Below are positions 23,501-35,500 of a DNA stretch of 42,923 nucleotides, in pieces. The notes beneath the pieces are model-generated. The model was not told the origin of the DNA, did no database searches, and saw nothing but the letters and a program-made list of their open reading frames with translations. Numbering within the stretch: the stretch's first letter is position 1; every line of letters starts with the position of its first letter. Source of the DNA: Saccoglossus kowalevskii. Taxonomy: Eukaryota; Hemichordata; Enteropneusta; Harrimaniidae. The translations under genes and the position numbers were made by a program. The stretch lies in contig NW_003151754.1 of assembly GCF_000003605.2 (NCBI RefSeq), forward strand, positions 418,413 to 461,335, read 5' to 3'.

Positions 23501-26500
23501 GATGAATAGATAAGACGAATTTGATGTTTGAAAATTGTTATTGTGATTTTATTGTGATTCTGTTGTGAAAAATAGGTGAATACACACATTTCCATGAAAA
23601 CAGATTTGTATTTATCAAGAAATAATTATTATGACTGATCGGTGTTATAACAATCACTATTGAAGATGTATTCAAGGTTTTTTGGTGTTTTGGGAGAATT
23701 ATGCATTTTTTATGCATAATTATGCATTATTTTGCATTATGCAAATAATTATGCATTATAATTATGCATTATTTATATTTATTATTATAATTATGCAAAT
23801 AATTATGCATTATTTTGGGAGAAGTATGTACTAAATTTCAACAATTTTAACCCTCAACATTTTACCTGTTTTTATTGATTTTTTAAAAACTGTTTTTAAG
23901 ATTTTTCTCTTGGCTATTCTTAATCAAAATTTTGGAGAAATTCTAAATATTGATGTAGGTTAAAATAAAAAAATGTATGAATGGTAACTGGGGTTGACTG
24001 GGGTTTAACTCTGTTAAAATTTCATTTGCTAAATTTGTGAATTATGTTGCAATGTGCATGGATTTACAAGATTTACGTTTCTGAATTACTGTGAATGGAA
24101 AAATCATAAAACATTTTCACATTTTCATAATATGAGGATATTACGAGGATACTGCAATGTATGCAGGAAGACGGTACAGCAGGAGTATCAACTGACGAGC
24201 AGCAGACGTCGATGCAACCGCATACTGTCTGAGTGCATACTTTGCAGTATCTTTCTAATAACCTTATTATTATACATCTTTTCCTCCCAGGAATACATCA
24301 TTAGAATGTCGAAATCCAAAACGTTTAGAACACAATCATTCCATATTTGGAATTTGCGTTTCGTAATATGGTAGGATGAAAATACCCAGTACAATACTGC
24401 AAAATTACAGCACACTGTAACTTACGGAGTTACGGTGACAGATGTATAATAATATCCTGTATGTCACCCAAAATAATACCAATAAATATAACTTGTCACA
24501 AATTTGTATCAATTGATATTTTTTTCTCTATATTACTTTCTATTTTATTGTAATTTTTGACTAGTATTGTCAACCATGTATATTATTTTCTTATTCTGTG
24601 TCAGAATCTAGTTATGAAATCTGAATATTAAGCTACCTGTAACTCCAGCCTTGTCAGTGAAATGATTAATCTGTTTGAATTGCAATCTACAGGTCACATG
24701 ATACATCACGTTCGGATGGGTGAAAAGGTCAAACTGAATGTTCATCAGTTTCCAGCACTTTCTTTGGAAGCCTCAATTCAGCCAATCACAAGGACTGTTT
24801 TAAGAGTACGTCTGACGGTGACCCCTGAATTCAATTGGAATGATCGTGTACATGGCGGTACTTCAGAACCGTGGTGGGTCTGGGTGGAAGATCCCGAAAA
24901 TAATCATATTTATCATTCAGAATATTTTTTACTTCACAAGAAGCAGGTAAGCTATGAAAATAATCAAATTTAACTTTTCTTATTTTTCATTGGATGCAGA
25001 AATTAATGTAGAGTATAACAAAAATAGAATCTTGTTATTGAATGTAAATGCATGTACTTGCTCAAAACTCATAATATTATGTTTTTCACTCGCACATTTT
25101 GGAATGGGTAATTATGGCTACAAATACATAAATAATAGTATGAGGTTATTACAAGGATACTGCAAAGTATACACGAAGACAGTACAACGAGAGTATCGAC
25201 CGACACGCAGCGGAGGCCGATGCGACCACATACTGTCCTTATAATATTCTTATTATTATACATCTTTTTCTCCCAAAGAGATACATCATGTGAATGCCGA
25301 AATACAAAAAGTTTAGAACAGATTGACCAAACTTCTTTCTGTGGAGTCTGGTCAAACCCTGGGGGCTGCCATGTTTGTTTTTATTATTAGAGGACACTTA
25401 TACGCATAATGGTTCCATATTTAGAATTTGCATTTCCTTATGTGGTAGGATGTAAATACCCAGTGCAATACCGAAAAATTACGGCACGCTGTAACTTATG
25501 GCGTCAGATGACAGATGTATAATATTAATTTATTACAAGAATAGCTCAAAGTATGCCTCGGCCGGGGATCACTACAGCGATACAATTTCCTTGAGTATAA
25601 TTTGTGGTATTCTCACAAAGTATGCACAAGTACACTGTCTTTGATTGTAATATAGCGATGCAATTTTTCCAAATGCAATCAGTTGCTGTTACATTCTTGT
25701 ATTTCTTGATCTACAAAAGTAATGCTGTTTTTGTGTGGAAATCATTGTGATTTGTTGTCCAAAAGACCAGTCAAATGCTCACTGCTACAAAATTAGTGAT
25801 GACTTGCAGAATTCATTAAAATGTGTTTCTTGTAAAACTAAATCATTTTTTTTATAATAATTTGTTACTGGCAATGTATCATCCTGATTTTTTAAATAGG
25901 GAACAATCAACTGGCAGGGGCTGTGTAAACATATTTATTATTTTTATGCTACAAGGTATATGCGAGAGAGCCTCAGGAATTAGTATTTACAATACCGCTA
26001 TTTGAACCACTACCATCACAGTATTAACTGGCAGGGGCTATGTCATTATCTTCATATTTTATTCTCTCTACTAGGTATATGCCAGAGAACCTTAGGAATT
26101 AGTATTTACAATCTCGATATTTGAACCACTGCCGTCAAAGTATTAACTGGCAGGGACTATGTCATTATCTTTGTGTATTTTTTCTCTCTACTAGGTATAT
26201 GTGAGAGAGCCTCAGGAATTAGTATTTACAATCCCGCTATTTGAACCACTACCATCACAGTATTAACTGGCAGGGGCTATGTATTATCTTCATATTTTAT
26301 TCTCTCTACTAGGTATATGCGAGAGAACCTCAGGAATTAGTATTTACAATCCCGATATTTGAACCACTGCCGTCACAGTATTACGTCAGAGCTATATCTG
26401 ATAGATGGCTGGGAGCTGAAAGCGTATGTGCTATATCATTTCAACATCTCATATTACCAGAAAAACATCCACCCCACACAGGTGAGCATATTGTTATCTG

Positions 26501-29500
26501 TCTGATATCTGTGCTTGTACTGTATATATTAATAACCCCTTGATCCATTGAATGCTTGAGTAAACTTACTTCACCTTTCACAAAATAAACCCTAAAAATA
26601 TTTCGATCAAGATCCACGGTTGAAAATCGAATGGAAAATTATGTTTATTTGATACGAAATTAACAAAGAAATTTTCGGAAAATACTAAATAATAATGTGC
26701 AAAATGTTAAAATATTGCGGGGGAATGATTATGGCGTACAATGGGTTAAGGTGGCGGTTGGCACTATGATGAAATAACTGATATCTTCGGGGGCGGAGCT
26801 ACGTCATAAGGCGTTCCATGTTGATGAGATGCACACCGCTGTATCATATATTTCTATGGGCTCTGCTTGAGCAGGTGTGGAACGCTGGTAGAAGAGCCGG
26901 TCAAAAGAGCTTTGAGAAAACAGCACAAAATCAACTTTGAAGCAATTCTGGACAACCAAATTTATATATGTTGGACATGCAAGGGTAATCTTGTTACACT
27001 GTTCAGGGGAGTCTCAACAACCATCCCAAAGTACCATTTTCTGAAAGTTTTCGGCCTTTGTTTTCACCGTGATGGTTGCCAGGCAGTGAAAATGCCAGAA
27101 TGTACGCCCGAGAATAACAACATTACAAAAAGATTGATTATGTTAGTAATCGTGAGCAGTCGTTGATGGCATACTGTCTAAATTTAGTTGTATTGTATGC
27201 ATGTATTCACACAACATTTATTAGAACACACTACAAAGAAATGGGCATTATGATTATTCTCAAATACATGTACAGCATATTCACTACGTTCAATTACCTA
27301 CCATAGACTCCGGTCAGTCAAAATGACTATTTTGAACTGTAGGCATTTATCAGCAATTCTGCCGGTGACGGAGAGATAGAATCTAGGTCAGGGGAAGCCC
27401 CATGACCTCAAGATTCTTTTAACCCTTACGTCACGAACCCAGGTGACCGAGGCCACATGGCAGCGCCATAGGTAGCCGTCAATCACTCTTAATTTTTCTC
27501 CGCCTCGTCGGGGAATGATTCTGAGCAGCTCTGCCTGGCTCTGTTGCTTTTCCTGTCCGGGTTTCTAGCGTGGGTCGTTGCCGCAGCCACGGCATCCGAC
27601 ATTCTAGCTGGTAGGATTTTTTTCTTGTCTTTTTACCCTCGTGTCGTTTTCCCCTTTGTGTGTTATGCTTTTCCACAACAAAGAAATTATAACCCGGCGC
27701 CACTACGTAACCACATGTTGGTTTTCATGGCGGCACCTTTTACAACTGTAATTCGTTTCCCTCATGCATGTCGTCTTTTATTTACAATGTATTTAGCAAT
27801 ATATAGATGTAATGACAGCACCAGGGCTCGCTGCCATTTTCTTTCCGGTCTCCTCGTGTTTCGAGTCGACTGTGCAGTGGTTATATTCAGAATTTACCAG
27901 CATAGAACCCACATACGAGATACTTTGTCGTAGCTACGTGCGGGGTTCGGAGTTTTTACGTGAAGGTGTGTGTTTTTTCACTGGAGTTCTGAGGCCTGAG
28001 ATTTTCTTTCAGAGCCATCAAAGTCGCTGAGACTGTCCGCGTCACAGCAAGGTCGCGCGTCCAGTAAACAAATCGATTGGAGCTTGAGGTACCGATATTT
28101 TTCTCGGTCTCCCCCGCTGATCGGAGGGCATCCTCACAGTCTGTTTTTTCAGGCGGTGTTTTTACCCGATTTTACCGGCTGCAGCGAGGCTGTGCCCCTG
28201 GAGGCTTTCCTCCTAAGGGGCCCGTTGCAGGTCTCTTTGTGGACGCTTCCTCACACGATGCCGGGTTTGCCTCCGAGTTGAGGGCTTTGGTCAAAGGACT
28301 GTTGGGGCAATTGCGTCCCTGGCAGGCCGGATAGATCAGACGCAGTCGGCTTTCAGGGCAGGGCACACTTTGACGCCCCCACTTTCAGCCAGCTAGGGTT
28401 CGTCATGCAGTAACAGTACAACGGTAATGAATTCATCCTTGTGTCCGGTCTCCGCTGTGGGTTTTGACTCCTTTCTTACCGACCCACGGGCGTCCCCAGA
28501 AGGAACCGACCCTGTCATGAGACGCACAGTCGAACACGCTCCCTCTCACATATTTAAAGTGAATGAGGACGCAGTTCGCTCGCGTCAGATACAGCCGGTA
28601 CTCCGGGCGGTCCCTCAGAATCTTCCATCTGTATGACTCGGTGAGCCACGCTTTTGGGGTGAGGCGGAGTATCATCGATCCCGGTGATACGATGTAGATA
28701 CCCCCACCCTTGATCCTAAAGCGACCACCTAAGGTTGCTTCAACGCTTATGGGATCACGGGTGTCGGGATCCAAAGCAACCCCATCGGCACGTCTCTCCC
28801 TGTCCGTCTGAGTGCGGAGTGGGGCGCAGAGCACTCAAACGGTGTTGATGGGCGGCGTTGGTCAGCCGCGGAGGATGTAATGGTCGGTGTGGTTTCGGGA
28901 TCAGACCCTATAGCGTGGGATGAGACCAAAACGCCCCCACGTGTTCACCAGAGTGATGAAACAGGTAGTGCTGCTGCTTCACCAGATGTCGGTACACCTC
29001 AATTCGTACCCAGACTACTGGTTACTAACAACCCGGGCAAGGGGTTAATAGCCAACTGCGTCAGGCTAACACAGGATTTACTTCACCAGTTGGACTCGTT
29101 AGTAAATCGACAAGTCCCACCTCGACCCAACGCGCAGTTGGTGTCCCTGGGCATGGAGTTTTGACACAGAGGTAAGCTTGGCTTATCGAGCTTGTTGCTT
29201 AGCGCTAAGCAGCCTAGCCGAATGCCTAGTCAGCGTTCCCTCAGTGTCCCTCTGGGAACTAATACAGATCATCGGAATGATGACCTCAGTTCAAAGGGTT
29301 GTTCCCCAGGCCGCACTATGCAGCCGCCCGGTATAACGCTTGTTATATGGGAACTAGATAGGCGGGTTACGTTCTCAGACCAAGTGAAGGAAGCCCTGCC
29401 CTGGTGGTCGTCACTGGCCAACCTCGGACAGGGGTGCCCCTTGGACCCGCTCGCCGCAGGTATGACTCTGGCAACAGATGCCTCTCCCAGGGTTGTGGAG

Positions 29501-32500
29501 TGCATCTATTGGACCAACAAGCCCAAGGATATGGCCCTGCATTAGTTTCGGGACTACCATATCAACCGGCTCGAACTGAGAGCAGTGTACTTAGCACTAC
29601 CATGCTTTCTACCCGTAGTTCGAGACCACAGAGTCCTGCTCCGCACAGACAACGCAGCGGTGGTCTCCTTCAAGAAGGAGTGGGGGACGCCTTCCCCATC
29701 GTTGTCAGTCCTGGTGGAGCAAATCCTCCTTTGGCTTTCGGGGACAGCACAGGCAAGGTAAAACACCACCCTTTTTTGGGTCTTAACTAGGGTGTTGAGT
29801 TTGTTTTCATCCCGGACTGGGAAAAGACTTTCATCATTTTTTCTGTTTGCTCGGAAAAACACGCCACCTATCAGTGTCTGACTCTGCCTACAGTTCAAAA
29901 TAGTCATTTTGACTGACCGGAGTCTATGGTGGGTAATTGAACATAGTGAATTTAGGCGAGAGTTCTTCGAACCCGCCTACTCCGGGTCCCCCCAAACCTC
30001 CCCACTCTGTCCGTCGCGTTGGTCTAAGTCCTCGAGGCGGAGAGAAAAGAACCAGAGTGATTGACGGCTACCTATGGCGCTGCCATGTGGCCTTGGTCAC
30101 GTGGGTTCGTGACGTAAGAGGTAAAAGAATCTTGAGGTTATGGGGCTTCCCCTGACCTAGATTCTATCTCTCCATCACCGGCAGAATCGCTGATTAATGC
30201 CTACAGTTCAAAATGGTCATTTTGACTGACCGGAGTCCATGGTGGGTATGAACTATGTGAATAGGCAGATTCGGAGAACCCTCGCCTAAGTCTGGGTAGT
30301 ACACCATTCAAATAAGAGACAGAACCAAAGTGCTTGTATGAATTGGTGTGTAGGCTAAAGCAGTACCATTCAAATCAATAACTGTGTTTGATTGTGTCAT
30401 CATTCATCATCTAGAAATGGTAAAATTTCTCAAAAACCTAATTTTCATTAATGGACGGCTACCGATCAAAACGTTTTCAGTGATATATTAAATGACACTT
30501 GGTCACTAGAAATCACAACTAATACGAAAATATGTTTCCAAGTCAACGTATTTCATGCTGTACAATACACAATGTTTCATGTTTTGCTAAACGCTGATTA
30601 CGAAAATGTTTAGATGATACAGTATAGATAGCTCCTCACCTCTGCCCCCAGTTGTAGATCGTTCATTTCAAACTATTGATTTTTAATATGTTTGACTATA
30701 TTTCAGAGCTACTCGACCTGCAGCCCCTGCCAGTGACTGCACTGGGAGACCCACAGATGGAATCCATGTATAAATTTACACATTTCAATCCAGTCCAGAC
30801 ACAGATCTTTCACACTGTGTATCACACAGATTACAATGTCTTACTGGGAGCCCCGACTGGATCGGGGAAGACCGTAGCCGCCGAGTTGGCGATGTTCAGA
30901 GTATTCCATCAATATCCTAAAAGCAAGGTAAGTTAATGTTATAGATTTCTCATGTTATCAATCAGATTAGTCTTCTATTACTGTAAAATCTGTATTAGAA
31001 GCCGCATCTCTAATACAAGTCGCACCCATTCTTTTTGAAGAATTGAGAACCAAACATTCCCCTATGTGTAGATGCTCTAATAGAAGCCGCATCCCCTCTG
31101 TTGTATTATAACATTTTAAACAAACCACAGCTTCTAATACAGATTTTATAGTACTTGTTTTTACTTTTTACGCAAATTAAATGTATGGTTTAAAAATTAG
31201 GGATATTTCATGATCAAAAGAAAGGTCACTTGCACAGACTCGGACTGTTGCTACAAGCTTGCTACAAGATGGCAGCGCTCGTAAAAGCTCAACTGGATTC
31301 TGTGACCATTTTGGAAAGTAACATTTATGTATATCATTGGAAAGTAACATTTATGTATATCATTGGAAAGCCATGTAATTCAATATTGCAGCTCAAATAT
31401 GAGTATTTGTGTTGTGACTCTATGTGACCACAGTTTTTCAATAATATTATTTATTTATTTATTTACCAGTGTGTGTATATAGCACCTTTAAAAGCATTGG
31501 TTCGTGAAAGAGTTCAAGACTGGAAATTGAGACTCGAGAGTAGACTCGGTAAAAAGTATGTTATGATTTATTCATTCTAATTTATATAATAATGATTTAA
31601 ATCATTACGAAAATCTGTCAAATAAATTTTGTTTTGGTTACAAAAATTTGAACAAATACGGCACATAACTCATTTTTAACTCGTGATTGTAGATTAGTGT
31701 CTAAGGTTGTACAGGAATATGATTTATTGAATCAAAAACGTCACAATAATGCACTGAAATATTACTGTCATGCGTGTTTGGTTTATTTTTAACAAATATT
31801 GGTGGCGTTCACTCTGATGTCAACCAAAAGGCATATGATCTTAGATAAACAATGAATTTTGACAAAAGTTGTTCACAGGATTGAAGCCAAATATAATTGT
31901 TTGTGTTTCTAGGGTTATTGAATTGACAGGTGATGTAACTCCTGATAGCCGAGCCATAGCAACCGCTGATATCATAGTAACAACACCTGAGAAGTGGGAT
32001 GGCATTAGTCGTAGTTGGCAAAATAGGAATTATGTCCAACAAGTCTCATTGCTGGTAATAGATGAAATTCATCTCTTAGGTGAGTCACCTGGAAATTGAG
32101 ATTGAACTGAAAGGCAGAACTGTCATCAGAAATGCTGCGTGTGTGTATTTTACCGTATCATTATTGTTTCTCTTCTCTTTGGGTTGGTCTTTACTTACAT
32201 CACATTATATGCTGTTCAAAACATAAACAGTACTTTATCGTTACAATAAAATCTGTGACAAAGAATGATACACACTTTTGACACTGTATCCGCAAAACTC
32301 TGACATCATTTTGAAGATGAGTGAAACACTTTTGACACATGTCCCCAGCAAAACTCTGACATCATTTTGAAGATAAGTGAAACACTTTTGACACATAGAT
32401 GAGTGAAACATTTTTGACACAGGAATTTTGCTAAATCATTTCCTTGAAATTACAAACCAAAAAAATTTATCATTTTTTTCATATTTTTTTCAAGATTTGT

Positions 32501-35500
32501 AAGCAATACGAAATTATGTCTATTCTGTCCCAAATCATCAAACAAATTATAGAAAAATACATAAAAATGTGCAACATGTAGGACAAAAATGTTGACAAGA
32601 TAAAATATAACATTCTATTCTGTTTCATTTAGGTGATGACAGAGGACCTGTATTGGAAGTTATTGTATCGAGAACTAATTTTATATCATCACATACAGAG
32701 AAAACACTGAGAGTGGTTGGTTTATCCACTGCACTAGCCAACGCCAGAGATCTTGCTGATTGGTTGAGTATATACCAGGTGAGTCTTATTGCATGTGTGT
32801 CCCATGCAACAAAGATGCACATAGCAACTGATATTAGATGACGAGGTGTATTGATATGCAAATTAAATACATGACTTGACAAAAGATAATTATATATCTT
32901 GGTGAAAAAAAGTACCAAATGTGTAGTTGATGATGAGTGAAAAACTTTTGACACTGTACCCTCAAAACTATGACATTTACTGCACAACAGTGTGCTCTCT
33001 AACAGAACAAATGTGGGGATTCTGAGTCGAAATAAAATCCTTCAAAATCAAGTTTAGTCAGCTTGTTGGCTCCTGAAGAGGAATATATTAAACTAAAAAA
33101 TTTAAATTGAATGTGACTTTGTGGGTGATTTGCGGCACAGACACAAATATTGAGGCCCCTGATTTCCTGATGTTAACAGATATTTTGTTTGTAGAATATC
33201 AATTTTATTTTACAAATTTTATGATTTTCTTTTGTGTCAATGATGCACCATCAAATCTCTATGCTTCAGTGTAGCATCGTATCGCCTTAGAGTTGCGCAC
33301 TGTTGTCCATCACTATATCCTCCTGTTTTTTTGTTACTTAATCCATAAAACCTTGATCATTTCATTTCATAGGTTGGTTTATTCAACTTCAGACCTTCAG
33401 TACGACCAGTTCCACTGGAAGTTCACATCTCTGGTTTCCCAGGGAAACACTACTGCCCTCGCATGGCAACGATGAACAAACCAACATACCAAGGTGAGTA
33501 AAACCAAGGTTGGATTTTTAAATAATAATAAACATATTTGATCTAATGAATATTCATTAGTTGTTCATACTCCAGGAAAGGTATGCATGAATATTCATAT
33601 GATCTGATGAATATGTCGCACCTCTCGTTTCTTTCCTCTGCTGTTGGTGTAGGGCCAGCTAGCTCTGGGACCCCACTGGTGAGAGTATACGATAGAATTT
33701 TATCTTCAGAGGCGATTCGTGGTGTCACGAGTCGGTATTCAAAAATGCTTTGATGGGTTGAGTGATGACTCAAAACAGATACAGGACAGCACAGGAAGCA
33801 ATAGGCTGACAACAAAATCTCAGTTACAAGTCAACATGAGCATTTAATAAATAAGGCAAAATATCAACAAAATGTGTTAAATTTCATACACAAACGTTGT
33901 ATAAAAATGCACAGCAAAACTCAGCTCATAGCTAGATACTATGCAGCAGTCAATAATAACTATGTTGGCAATATAATATAACAATATAACAACTATCCAA
34001 GTTCAATATCACCGTAAATGCACTTCAACAAGCCTTGCACTGCTATAAGTACATAGCACAGGTGACAATATAATAAGAAATACACACTAAAGATACACAA
34101 TAAATTGGCTATATTCAATAATATCAATGTAGGCAAGGTACACATAAATAGGCTATGTTCAGACTAGTAAACTTGCCACACTCGAATGAAATACAATTAC
34201 TTTTGTGTCAATAAATAAAGAAAATCACACTATTTAGAATAGCGTGCAACCTGTTGCCACTCACTCACACAAACGCATAGTCTTGCTACGTATAATGTCA
34301 GCTGGCTAAAAGTAGAATCGATGAACGCAAAAGGAAATTCGAGCGGCACAGAAATATATTAAGAGAAACCCAACTAAACACAAATGGGTAAAATTTCCTC
34401 AAATACTGTCACCACCTAACACAAGTGACCCCAAATATTAGTACAACGTCTAAATGCAAGCAATAAGAAACAACAAACTGACATTTGAGCTAACAAGACA
34501 CTGACGTCTCTCACGCGCATACACAGATACACACAGTGACAAATAAAAAAGGGGAAACAACCCAAGAAAAGTCTGAATAAACAGAAATAAGTGCACTGAT
34601 AAATAACTCACAAGTCAATGTTCACTATTCGGTCTTTAGCTGCTTTTCCACGTCAGAACACATAAACGGCGATTTCCTGGGGGATTTCTGTCACAGCGAG
34701 GCAAAACAACAATATACGGCACCACAGGAACAGCAAGATTTCACACACTAGACTTCATACACACGTACTTTACATACGTTGCGCTGTATTACAACCAAGT
34801 CCGACTCAATTTCCTACAAGCACTTGTCGCAAACAATACAAATCATGTACTGCGCAATGTTCGTGTCACGATAAGCCTGTCCAACACTCACTCTTCCCCA
34901 CAGCGTTTCCGTTGCTTCCTGTCCTTCGTTTTTGTTCCAGTTCCTCCGTCCTCGCGCTGTTTCTCCTGTTTCCTCCTTCTCGCGATGTTCGTTCCTTCAT
35001 TCTCGCGCTGTTCGTCCCTCTCGCTAAGTTCTGATCTAGCGTTGAAGCGTACTCAGCCCATTGCTATGCGCGAGTCACATCATTCATAACAACTTTGTAC
35101 AGATTCCACTGTTTCCTACGAGGTTCGCCATGATCACATGACAGTGTTCTAGAAGTAAACAACCGATGATGGGCGAGACCATTCATGAAAACGGGGGATG
35201 TCACTATCACACAAGGTTGAGCACAGCATACAAACTTACAAAAAATGTGGCAACAACTTACACAAATCTCACAACAAGGGACAGGAAGCGACTGTTGCCC
35301 CAAAGTTTACAAGAGAAAACTATGGGTGCGACAAATATTAATTATTTGCCACCACACCAGAAAATATACTCATGCATATTCATTATTTTCCACCACACCA
35401 GAAAATATATTCATGCATATTCGCATGATCTAATGAATATTTATTATTTGTTGTCACCCCAGCAAAGATACTCATGAATATTCATATGATCTAATGAATA

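Larger units (their letters stand above)
27279..30289 (+). mobile_element. DIRS-type tyrosine-recombinase retrotransposon, internally deleted, in ASCC3 intron 20
   Basis: About 230-base inverted terminal repeats lie at 27279-27510 and about 30033-30262, including CTCCGGTCAGTCAAAATGAC and its inverse. The right repeat carries a 27-base extension (30263-30289, AGGCAGATTCGG...CGCCTAA). Near 29886-29985 a third copy matches the left terminus and continues into the inverse of the right extension. This is the internal complementary region known from DIRS elements, which templates the circle junction. Between them is a frameshifted remnant of the reverse transcriptase/RNase H polyprotein. The methyltransferase and tyrosine recombinase were not found, and about 3.0 kb is short for the class. 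It is visibly more GC-rich than its surroundings. It lies in the sense orientation of ASCC3. No target duplication is seen, as expected for the class. Confidence 0.85.

Noticed and set aside
25956-26262. Three extra ASCC3 exons from the upstream copies of the exon 20 start
   Set aside because: They lack the rest of the exon and a clear donor at their right end, and each has an in-frame stop. They are better called decoy copies.
27544-28366. Novel host genes in the GC-rich block of intron 20
   Set aside because: The block lies between DIRS inverted repeats and is element DNA; frames there show no intact recognisable protein.
27279-30289. Bacterial horizontal transfer, suggested by the base composition change
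   Set aside because: The inverted ends, internal complementary region and RNase H remnant identify a eukaryotic DIRS element.
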